From Gnetum montanum (Eukaryota > Streptophyta > Gnetopsida > Gnetales > Gnetaceae): a stretch of 64,000 nucleotides of DNA. Position numbers and translations under genes: made by a program. Positions 11,501 to 23,500 of the stretch are shown piece after piece (within the stretch, counting starts at the first letter, position 1; each line of letters starts with the position of its first letter). The notes beneath the pieces are model-generated. The model was not told the DNA's origin, did not search any database, and saw only the letters and a list, made by a program, of their open reading frames with translations. The stretch lies in assembly GCA_015680685.1 (NCBI GenBank), contig MNCI01015722.1, forward strand, positions 167,105-231,104, given 5' to 3'.

Positions 11501-14500
11501 TATACACTAGTCCTATTCAATGTGTTAGATAGGTGATGTAGTTGGTAAGGATGTTGAATTGGGGTACAAGAGCAACTATTCGGTATGTATTTATGTTATG
11601 TGTATAATTTTGGTATTTATGCATTTGAATTGTAGCACTATGTTGTGTGATGTTTGGATGTGATTTTAGCACGTGAATGTATAGTGTGTTTCATATGGAT
11701 CTCATAGGTTCAAATAAATTTGAATTTAGAGTCATGGTGTGTTTGCTATGCATGCTTGGAGTGCAAGGCATTAGTTGGGAAAGTTTTTAAAAAATAGACT
11801 TATGAAAAAGCATATAGTTTTTTAAAAAAATAAAATTAAGGTGAAGCTTACGTCACATAAGTGAAAAGGGGGGAAAAGAACTTTGATGTATAATGTGCAT
11901 TATACATTTTGTATAAACAACCATCTTTCTTTTGTTCTGGCCACCACCTTCCATATTATTTACCCATAGAATTTGGGTTTCTGTTTTTTTGTTTTTTTTT
12001 ATTCATACGAACAAAAACTAAGTTTGAGCTTACCTCATTTCTTCTTTCTTCTTTCATTTTTCGACTGTTTTTCTGAATTTTTCGCTTTGTGAGAGGATTT
12101 TGCTTTGCTATGAACTTGGATTTGGAATTGTTGTGGTCATGTATATGCAGATACAAGATTTGTTTGGAGTGAAATGGAGTTTTGCTGGATTTTTGAGAAT
12201 TTCATGCTTGTTTCAGACTTTATGCTTTAACAATTTTACCTTTTCCTTGTATTGATGCAAGTTGCTTTGTACTTCATTCCTCTTCCCCATTGCAACACTT
12301 GTTGATCATCTAGCAGGGGAAGTGTAAAGTCTTCCTACTCAGTTTTATACTGACTTTATTTAGTTATAGGTGGAGGTTGTAGGATGCAGGCAAGCACTAA
12401 GAGAGCGCAGAGGAGAGGGATCTCTTGAAGGATTGGTTGATGTATATTTCCATGTACAATATTGTGGATTGTTTATATTTGTATAACCTTCATTGTACTC
12501 TATGTATATGATATTTATGTTTTTGTATCCTATGAGTAGTATAGATTTTTGGTCTATATAGAGACATGCAGTTCTATAAATAAATTGAAGTGTATGCTTG
12601 GCCTTTGCTTTGGCATGAACTGTTGTACAGTTTGATCTTTATATATATATATATATATATTGGTTTATTCTTAATGTATTCTCATGCACAATTGGTTTTC
12701 TTAGTTTGTCATTCTTTTGTTCTCTGATTATTATTATTGATCTTAGGTATACTTCATCCTAGCCAGGTATGGTAGGGCAGGGTGTTACACAAGATATAGT
12801 TTGAGGACCTTATTCATCAATCTTGTGAAAGTGCTTGGTGAATTAGTGAGACCAAAGTGCACCACCCTCCACTTGTAGAAACAATCCAAAGTTCTAATCA
12901 TTGTCTTCCAATGCCATGGATGGATGACATCTACTACGACTTTCTCTTGGTTGATGGTTTGGACTATCTCCTACCATTTCATCCTGCATATCGTTGTTGA
13001 CAGTGAAGAATTGCTAACCACCACATTTTTCAGTCTATGACCATGTAGATGGTATCTCCTTTCATTCTTCATCACTACGGTCTTAAACCATGAATCAATG
13101 ATAGTATGTCAATAGTATTACATGGCTTGCCCTTACATGGTATCTCCTTTCATTCTTCATCACTACGGTGTTAAACCATGAATCAATGATAGTATGTCAA
13201 TAGTATTACATGGCTTGCCCAAGATAACGTGGAAAACACATCACACAACACTAAATTAATGAATGGCCCCATCTAAAAAATTCACCAAAAAAGGATGTAC
13301 CCCAGCATTTCACCGTGTTTCACCGTATGGCAATGATAGCTGTAGAAACAGTTCACCGTGTTTCATTGTATGGCAATGATAGCTGTAGAGACAGTTCACC
13401 GTGTTTCACTTTTCTCTTGGTGTTAACTGTTGCTCCATCATTCTTGTACGTGTGTTTTCTTTTTCTTTCTTCTTCACTTACCATAACTTAGGTTGCATCA
13501 GTTTCTTAAATTTTGTAAAGGGTTGTGATGGTTCCCAAGATTTGTCACGTCATTACAAAATGGAGTTTTGTAAATTACTTCATTCATTCTTAGATTGCTT
13601 ATTAAACTCATGATTACACTTAAACTTCATTATAAAATTAACAGTCTTCTACCTTAGACTTTGGTGAGCTACCTTCAATACTATCCAAAAATCCCTTAAC
13701 AGAACATGCTAGTTCACCAAGCATTGGACCTATCTTTAACCTAGACTTATGAGAATAGTATTCTAAGTCATTCCTTCTGAAAGCATGAAAGCACATAATT
13801 TGTTTTGCATGAGCTAAAACAAGCTGCAAGATATTATTATAGTGAAATTAATGCTGAATTTTCACGTAAGTTCATTAAGATACTCTTGGATCTATCAGAC
13901 CACACCATTTTCAGAATTGCTTTTATGGATGGCATTTATCCATAACTCAGTGTTGCCCACTAGAATTGAACCTGTGAACTGGATTTTGCATGACAAGACT
14001 TTCAACACTAAGCTAACGCCTCATCTGCCTCCATAAAGATAGGATTCAGAAGGAACTTTGGGGGCAGAAAATGATGTAAAAGTATTTTGGAAGTGATTAA
14101 TTGCAGCTGAAATAGATGTTAATGCTATAGTATCTTGAAAGTACAACAATGAACTAGCCAAGAGTTTCACAAAACTAACGTGGCAATATTTTGAGAGAAA
14201 AGATGAATTCCTGTGTTGATCCATAATTGGATGTATTGGAAATATTTGTTGTTTTCTTGGCAATGCTAAAGCCATGCCCACTCTCATAATGACAAACATT
14301 AAACAAGAATGAACAGGAGAATACGAATTTGTGCTGACCTATGATAGTAAGCCTCCTGCATGCAACAGCCATAAAGACATGATATTATGTGAATTCCAGA
14401 AGCAACATCAGCTTCAAAAGTGTGATCCTCTGCAACCTGTAGAGTCCACCAATAACTAATAACAAAAACAATACTAAGCATAATACTCGTTTGACCAAAT

Positions 14501-17500
14501 GAAAGTGTTGATGAAGTAGAAGAACTTCAGACAATTTCAAAATATAGACACATTGTTAGTTTCATAGTTATCCTAGGCAACAACTAAAGACATCAATAAT
14601 AACACTAATATGAATATACAACGACTAAGACCCCACATCTTTGTTCCACACATCCATTCTAAATCATCAGGTGAATCATATTGTTGCACTCAGCATCATG
14701 CTAAAGAAAGCATTTCCTAATGCGTCCAATGTCCTTATAACCTTTCATGACGTCCAAAAACATGGCATAATACATAATACCAAACATTAAACCGATTATC
14801 AATTGTGGCCATCCAACCGTCTACGTAATTAGTTGATCTCTCATTTTATCAGACACTGTGAACCATAGTTACTTAGTATATCTACAAACAAACAATTTTT
14901 TGGGCTTTTCTTAAAAAGAAAATCCATCATATCCCATAATTTCGTTCATGACAATATGAATATAGCATATTCTTAAAAGTTAAATAGCAAGCCCACAGGT
15001 ACAGAGAAATCATCCTGAGCCAACCTAGCTATTTGGAGGTACTCATCATGACCTTTTAGAAAAAGAAAATGTCATTGATGAACTGAACGTCTACAACCAG
15101 AAAGTCCAATTAGTGTTGTTTTCTAATTCCCCTTAACTACTTTTTTTATTAATCAAGATCCGAATCGCTATTGTCATTCAAGCGGTATCAGTTCCAGAAA
15201 TAGCATAAAAAACATGTACATATACAACAATTCATAACTTCATGCAATTTTACATTCACTTGGGGAAAAATGGACACCAGTAGAATATAAACATCTTTAA
15301 TGAATACAGAAACCATACAGATGGGCTAATCTTAAAGAACCTCGCTTTGTCGTCTTTGCTTCCTCAGAATGCAATCTTGTTTGGTTTAATACCTGAAAGT
15401 TCATACTCCCTCTTTAGTCACCAAATATAAAATAAAATAAAATAAAATTTTTGAGATTTAAATAACTATCAATGTAATTAATCTTACCTGAATCAAGTTA
15501 TCTACATGCCTCCGCATCACATTTTGCATGAAGCCTTTTGATCGCTGTAATAACAGAGAATGGCATTAGTCTTCACCACAGCAAAACTTAAAAAGAACAT
15601 AATATATATACACACACACATGAAATCATCTTGAATGAAGTTTGAGAGAACCATTAGTTTTTTTAAAAAAAACAAACAGCCCTTGGGATTCGCTAAGGAA
15701 TCATAGAAGCTAAAAGTTCATCTTCCAAGTTGACTAAAGACTGGACCGTGATGCTAGTGCATATCGATAAGTTAATAACCTATTTATGAATTTGAAATAA
15801 ATTATGCTTATTGTTCAAAGTTCAAATATTGTTAGAGGATCCAGGCTTTAAAACAACAACAACAAACTTATTTTCAGAGATAGTATTCTAGCTGAGAATT
15901 ACTCAATGTCGAGTAGACAAAACGAAAAAGGAAAGGCAGCAGCAAAAGAATTTTTCAGAAAACCACAAAAGTTCTAAATCCTTTTTTAAAATGGCAAAAC
16001 TCTGATTTTTTTGCAATTAAAACGTTATACATGCTGAGCAAAAAGATTAATAAGTGTTTTAAGCATTTAAACTCCAGATAACCTATTCAACGATTATAGT
16101 GAATAAGCTGATAGTTCAATAGTCCTTGTTCACATGCTAGGTTACTATCAATTATAGGTTCAAAGTGTAAATCTCTGCATCATGAAACTACTGAAAACCC
16201 ATGCACTGCTAAATAGCTCCTTCATAACATGTACAGCTTGTGCTGTGACTCAGGATACTGAAGTTTCTTCATGCTAGTGAAAACTTTTAAAACATCAGCT
16301 TGAAAATTTCATCAAATTTGGACATCATTTGAAAATTTTTGTTTCTCGTTTGAATTCACGGCCAACAAGTGCTCTGGTGTACTGCCTTGATTTTTACAAG
16401 CCAAACATGTAATTATTAAGTCCTCAAATCATGCAGCTGCTCAGAGGGCAACATAACAGCCTCATGATTAAATTTTCAGTGAATATGATGAATAATGCTC
16501 TTGCAATCACAGTTATGCCAAATATTCTTATACAAATAGTAGATTTTTATAGCATTTATTTCAGTATTAAGTATATAAAGAGGACCTTTCTATTTCCAAA
16601 TCACAGAATTTTTTAGGGTATTATTTGGAAATTGTGGAAATATAATTTGTATATTTTGCACTGTCAAAGTTGAAAATGTCTAATTTCAGAATGCTCCAAT
16701 TAAGCTGAAGCTTAGTGGAGCGATTAGATATTGTTTCTGATTTAAAGATGGTGTGATTAATTTTATTCTTAGCGTTGTAATTACTGAATTGATACTCATC
16801 CAAGAAGGATAAACCAATTAGTTAACTAGCTTTCATACATCGGATTAACTTGGTTTACACATTCAATTATGTTGAAGTTTGGCAACGCATCTAAATTTCC
16901 CCTGTGGATTATTTGCAAGAAAAGACATTAATGAACTACCTCTAACCTTTTGGATAGCTTGATATTTTTAAATAAATAATAGACAAGAATGTAGTAATTT
17001 ATTTGTCAAATGATCCAAATGAAACAGCTTAGTGTTGTAATCAATATTTGTTTCAAGACAGCTTAGCAGTAAGACTCCTTTTGATTTGCTAGTTTTTTGT
17101 ATCTTTGTAATTATTGGATAAGTAAAGCCAAATCAGCTAGCACTTGGTGATAGTAATCTAAAAGTAACATCTTGTATACATGGGAAGGCCAATCATTAGG
17201 CTGCTGTGTTAGACCCAAGATGCCTATGCTTGACAAGAAGGATGGTGATGGGTAGATAGTGGTAGGGTGGCGTGGGCATCCCCTACCAGAGACTATACTT
17301 GCTACTACTCCTCCAACACCAAAATCTTCGATGGATAGTTCTCCAATGGATCCAGATTGTGGCACTTCCCAATCTCAGGATCTTGNGTGATGCCAAAGAT
17401 GGCAAAGGTTTTGGAGACTACTGAGGGGGAATGCGGGGGGTTTCTAATCTCATCGAAGTCCAAGAAAGTTAGGAGGCTGCTAACGCTAGTGGCTCATACC

Positions 17501-20500
17501 AAAAAGACGCAAATGGAGATTGACTTGGGATTTCAACCGACCTTGAAAGAGGTCTACAAAAAGCAATTGGCTAGTAGGCCATGAGAATCTTATCATGGAA
17601 TTGAAAGGGTCAGGGTACGCCCTAAAAAAGAAATGCCCTAAAAGAAATTGTACAAAGAAAAGATTGTAATGTGATGTGTTTATAGAAGACTAAGCTACAA
17701 CATATGGAATCCCATCTTTTGTGGTGGGTAGGATGGTAGGCGCAGTTTGTTGCCAGTTGAGGCAGAATGGGGGATTTGGCCATCCTCTTGCAATTGCCTT
17801 TTGACTTAGTGGATTCATCCACCTAAAGTATAAATGTTTTCATGATCTCTTTTAGAATTTGGCTCACTAACTTCTGTGGGGCTCAAGACCAGGAGGTATG
17901 GCTAGAGAAGCTTAGGACTTCGCTGCTAGTGCCTGATAGACAATAGTGGATCTTGGTTGGGGATTTCAACCAATGGCTCCATGCTTGGGCAAAGTTTGGG
18001 GACAACACAAACCTCCCCTGGTGGTCAATAGTTTTTGTCTTTCCTATAGTCCCACAACCTCATAGATATGGAAACCAAAGATTGCCTCTTCATGTGGAGT
18101 AACAAGCACCGTGGGAAGAATCAAGTTCTATCCAGGATTGACAAAATCTAGATAAGTATGCATATCCTGATGAATATTGAGGTCCAGGTATAGGGGAAGG
18201 AGAGGCAGGCCTCTGATCATAGGTTGGTAGTTTGCCAGGTTGGGAGAGTACAATGGTAGACCTCTTCACCTTTTCACTTTGAACGATCATGGCTGTTGAA
18301 GCCCTAGTTGAGGCCATTAATGGGGGAGATTTGGGCACAATATCCTATGCAGGCTGATCTATGAGACTTTCTTAAAGATGGGCTAATTAGGCTTAAGAGG
18401 GCCATTCGTTCCAAGAAGACAAAGGAGAAATTTTCATTTAGGGCCAACAAAGCTACCATGCAAAAATGTTTGGTCAAGCTTCAAGCTTTACAGGAAATGG
18501 GGGAGTCCATTGAGGAGGCCGAGCATGTAGTTCTCAAAGAGCTACAAGCACTTTCTGAAGAAGAGGAGTTATACTAGAGACAATGGGCTCAAACTAGGTG
18601 GCTAAAGGAAGGGGACAGGAATACGAGGTTCTTCTTTGCCACTGCTAAGTCAAATGGATAGGTCAAAAGGATTCAATTGGTGCAGGATGGAACCACTTTG
18701 GTTCATGTGCAGGATATTGCATAGGTGATACACACGTACTGGGCTAACATTTGGAGTAAGCACAACACCAGGCTACTGTCTATGTCGATGTGGTCTATGA
18801 TTGGTGAGGTGGAGAACAATACGTTGCCTAAGCCTTTTACATGGACCAAATTGGAAGAAGCTATGGCATCAATGAAGGCTGACAGGGCCCCTAGCCCTGA
18901 TGGATGGCCCATGATATTCCTTAGGGCATTTGCCCATGATATTCCTTAGGGCATTTGCAGATCTCCTGGAGAAGAATCTCTTAGATGCTTTCAACATGAT
19001 GCTCCAGTGGCAACAAGTCTAATGGAAATTAATTGTTCCAAGATTGTTCTATCCCTAAGACAGCCAACCCTACCAACCCATCTCAATTGCGGCCAATTGA
19101 GGTGTGTAATACCTTGCTCTGCCTATTCACTAAAATGTTGGTTCGCCACTTGGCCCCGATGATACCGTGCTTGGTGTGGAGTCATCAAGCTAGCTTCATC
19201 AAAGGCAGTTTCATCCAAGACCAAGTTATTTTGATGTAGGAGATCCTCAATTCGTTGCAAAATGCTAGTTTCCTAGGTACGTCTCAAGTTGGGCATTACA
19301 AAGGCCTATGATACAGTTAGCTAGGACACTTTGAGGGATATTATGCTATGGAAAGGATTTAATCCCAAAGTTGTTTATTTATGCATTCATGCGCAACCCT
19401 CGAGGCCTACTCTTTTGACTTTGATGGGAAGCTTCGGGATATTCTTGATCAGAAGTTTTTTTACTACAATCTGACCCTGTATCTATCCATCAATTTTATT
19501 TGATGTTATTGAATGTAAAATATTTGCAAAGTTGTGGCAATCTCTAGAACAATCTTATGAGCAACCCTCTGGTGCAAATAAAATGCATGCAATGAAAAAG
19601 TTCTTTCTCCTTAAGATAAAAGAAAGTATAATGGTAAGAAAGCATGTGAGTGAATTTAATTCCATTGCTGCATAGTTACCATCTCTAAAAATTAATTTAG
19701 ATGAAGAGATATTGTGTTTGTTGGTGTTGTGTTCTCTACCACCAAATTGAGATACTCCTGTTACAACTGTCACTAATATTATGGGCAACAAATTTAAACT
19801 TTCTAAGATTGTTGCCTCATTGTTGAATGAAAAAATTAGGAAAGCTTCAATGCAATTATCAATTGGAACAGACGTTAGGTCATTTAAGTGAATATGGCAG
19901 AAAATTACTGATGTAACAAAATTTTATTCCAAATTTTAAGAATGCATCTCTTAAATTTTGTAACTATTGTGTTATGGGAAAACAACATAGAGTGAATTTT
20001 ACGAGAAGTAGGCATTTTACAAAGGGTAAGGTATTAGAGATGATATATTCAGATGTTTTTGGTTCAGTAGATGTTAAATCTCAGAGTGGAGCTTTCTATT
20101 TTAGTACTTTCATTGATGATTATTCTAGAAGTGTTGGTTTTATCCCATGGCTTTTAAAGATCAGGTCTATGATATTTTTAAAAGCTTTAAAGCTAGGGTT
20201 GAAAAAGAGTTTGAAAGATATATCAATGTTTATTGATTGATAATGGTGGATAATACTACTTTACAACTTTCAATGATGTTTGCAGAGAAAACAGTATCCG
20301 AAGGATAAGAACCATTCCTAGAATACCACAACAAATGATGTTAAACGGATGAATAGATGCATTATGAAATGTGTTAGAAGTATGCTATCTGGTGTTACCA
20401 AACAATTTTGCGTAGAAACTGTTAATACAACAATGTACTTAACTAATCAATCTCCAAGCCTTTCTTTAAATGGCAGTATCCTGAAGTTTTATGGAAATGT

Positions 20501-23500
20501 AGGAGGATTTCACATAATCATTTAAAGACTTTTGGCTGTGAGGCTGTGAAGTTAGATTCAAATCCCAAAGGTGTATTTTTTTTTTGGTTATAATGAAGAT
20601 GATACAGGCTATATATTGTGGGATCCTTCTGTAAAACAAACTATTAGAAGTAAGGATGTTTTATTTTATAAAAGTGAGATGTTTGTTGATAAGAAACAAG
20701 ATAAAAACAATCAGAAAAATTGATTGTGGATGTGGATGTTCTTGTTTCCATATCTTCACATTAGCATAATCATGAAATTCAGCCATGTATCCTCAATGAT
20801 GTTGATGATGATGATACTAACAATGATACAAAGGTAATAACATGTGATGTCATTGCATCTGACGCAAATGATGAAGGACCTCCAGTAACTCCTATACAAC
20901 AACTTAGAAGATCTTCACAACCTCATAATCCAACACAAAGATATTCACCTTCTCCATATCATGTCTTATTTACTGATAATGGATAACCTAAATCTTGTCA
21001 GGAAGCTATAAATTATCCTGCTACTGATAAATGGAAAGAGGCTATGGCTAAGGAGATTAATGCTTTGTATTGTAACAATACTTGGGAGTTGGTAAAGCTT
21101 CCACATGGAAGGAAATTTTTAAAAAACAAATGGGTTTATGTAATTAAGTGGAAGGTTGTTGGTTCCATGCAGTATAAAGTAAAACTTGTGGTTAAAGGTT
21201 ATGAACAACAACATGGTATTGATTTTAATGAAATTTTTACCCCTATTGGAAAACATAATTCCATTAGAGTTGTTTTTTCTTCTGTTGTAAATCTGACTTT
21301 AGAATTAGAATGGGTGTGGGAGTGAGCAAAGGTGGGACCTTCAACATGGGCGGTAACAGCTCAGCAAGTGGCAGCAAGGAGCCAGCTAGGGGCTGGCTGG
21401 CTTGTAATGCCGACGGTGGTGGTTCGGGGCCTGGTGCTATGTGGGGATTTGGGACAATGCTGAGGCCCATGAGTTTTTTGGGGCCTCAGCAAGGATGGAT
21501 GGTTCTTTAAGACTGGAGATTCCCATGTGCTGTTGGAGGGGTTAGGCATGGTGGAGTGGAGTCTCATTGGGCATTTTGTTTCGAGTGGGGTGAGGCCCAA
21601 GCTGGAGCTTATCCAAAAATGGGTTGTTTCTATGTGGGGGCTTGATGATGTTAAGGTGCAAAGTTTATCAAAGAAGCTCATCCTCTTTGTTTTCCGTTGC
21701 GTTCAAGACCAAAATTGAATCCTTTTGGGGGATCCCTGGTTTTTCGATGCATGGGGACTAGGTCTCACCCCTTGGTGGGTGGGCGCACACTGTGATAAGG
21801 ATCTCTTTTCGTAGGCTCCAATTTGGATCTAGGTTTCCAGGTTTCCATGGGAGCTACAGATACCACCTTTTTCAAATCACTGGTTGTGCTTTTTGGAGAC
21901 TTCATTACTTTGGATAAGCCCACCCTGACTATGGAACAGATGGGCTTTGCTTGTTTCTGTGTTTGGAGATCACTATCTCCTCAAGACCTTCTCAAGGAAG
22001 TGGTTCTGGCACTCCCTTTAGCAAAGGAACAGATAACTATTGAATATGAGAATTTATTGGAGAGCTTTGTGCCAGAGCCCAGGGGAGAATCCTGTAAGTT
22101 TTGCATCAAAGCAGGCCACAACATGGAAAAGTGTAGGGCTAAGGTGAATGCAGGGGAAATGGGGGGCTAGCAGCAGGTAAAGAGGAAGGGGCGTGTGGGG
22201 CCCTAGCAACAAGCAACTGAGTGCCCCAAGGGCCCTCACAGTCACCCACAAAGGTCAAGGTGCCACCACTGGAAACAGTGGTGCCGAAGGTGGCTGGAGT
22301 GGAGTAGGCTAACCAAGCTCCAAGGGAGATGGACAATGTGTTGGTTTTGAGGATGGTTTTGCCACACCGCTGGAGCCTTTGACATAGAGTAGGGATTGGG
22401 TTTCTGTGGTTTAGGGGTCTTCCACATGAGGGAGATCCTACAATTTAACGATGGTACTGATGATGGATTTAAGGTCTCAACGGAGGTAGGAAAGGTCAAG
22501 CATCCAACCATACCTTTGGTGTGTAACCGAAACCCAGCTTGAAATCAACTTGGACATTTAGAAGACCCTCAAAGAGGTCTAGAGGAAACATTCGACCAAT
22601 TGACCATGAAGATCATGACATGGAATTGTTGAGGGCAGGGCACCCCCTATAAGAGACATGCCCTTAAGGAGATTGTGCACTGGGATAAATACAATGTTGT
22701 ATGCCTATAGGAAACGAAGCTACAACAATGGGAATTTGGGGTTTTGCAATGGTTGGTATGTCTAGCAAGTGGCTTGCTAGGGATAGGCTGGTAGTTTAGC
22801 CATGCTTTGAAGGCTGAATTTCCACTAATTGGACACTTCTAATTGGAGCATTATTGTTCACTTACCGTCTTCTGGCATCTGGCTCACTAATTTCTATGGG
22901 GGAGCAAGAGTGGGAGAAACGACTCAATGAGCTGCAGCAAATTGCATTGCTAATTCCTAATAGGCATAGTTGGATGATTGTGGGGGACTTTAATCAATGC
23001 CTTTATGCTCAAAAGAAACAAGGGCTGACTACACCACGTTGCCTGGTGTTGAACAATTCTTGGAGTTCCTACACCAGCATGATCTGACGAACTTAGAGAT
23101 CGCAAACTATCATTTTACCTAGAGCAACCATCAAAAAGGTAATGCCAGAGTAATGTCAAGGATTGACCGGGTGTGAGTGGGGTCTTCTTTCTTGCTGAGG
23201 AAGGAGGTGCATGTTGTGGGGACCAAGAGGTGAACCTCGAATCACAGGTCTCTGATTTGTCACGTTGGAAGAGAGCAGTACCCTTTGGTGTCTCAATTCC
23301 ACTTTGAGAGAGCCTAGCTCATGAAGCCTTGGTTGCAACCTTTGGTCACAGCTATCTGGGAATGCTATCCCTCTGCAAGGGATCCTCATGAATTCCTCAC
23401 CAATGAACTTACCCTTTTGAAAAAAGAAATTCACTCGCGAAGGTAGGATGAGAAATATACTTTTGGCTCACATCATGAGATGCTAGAGCAATAGCTACTT

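Larger units (their letters stand above)
8806..12789 (+). mobile_element. Putative 4-kb solo LTR or LTR-type element with 10-bp inverted ends
   Basis: It begins TGTAACACCC and ends GGGTGTTACA, a perfect 10-bp inverted terminal pair typical of plant Ty3/gypsy LTRs. A TATA-like ATTTTGTATAAACA near 11907-11920 and an AATAAA near 12580 would set a plus-strand orientation with a long U3. No gag or pol coding is visible inside. A second GGTGTTACA at about 11175-11183 suggests a nested or rearranged copy. The flanks (CACAG and CAAGA) do not give a perfect target duplication. The segment around 10360-10690 is repeated at 38000-38380. Confidence 0.45.

Noticed and set aside
14299-14481. Separate 60-codon minus-strand gene
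   Set aside because: The frame is better explained as ARPC2 exon 9 with its flanking intron, because splice sites and phases match exons 8 and 10.
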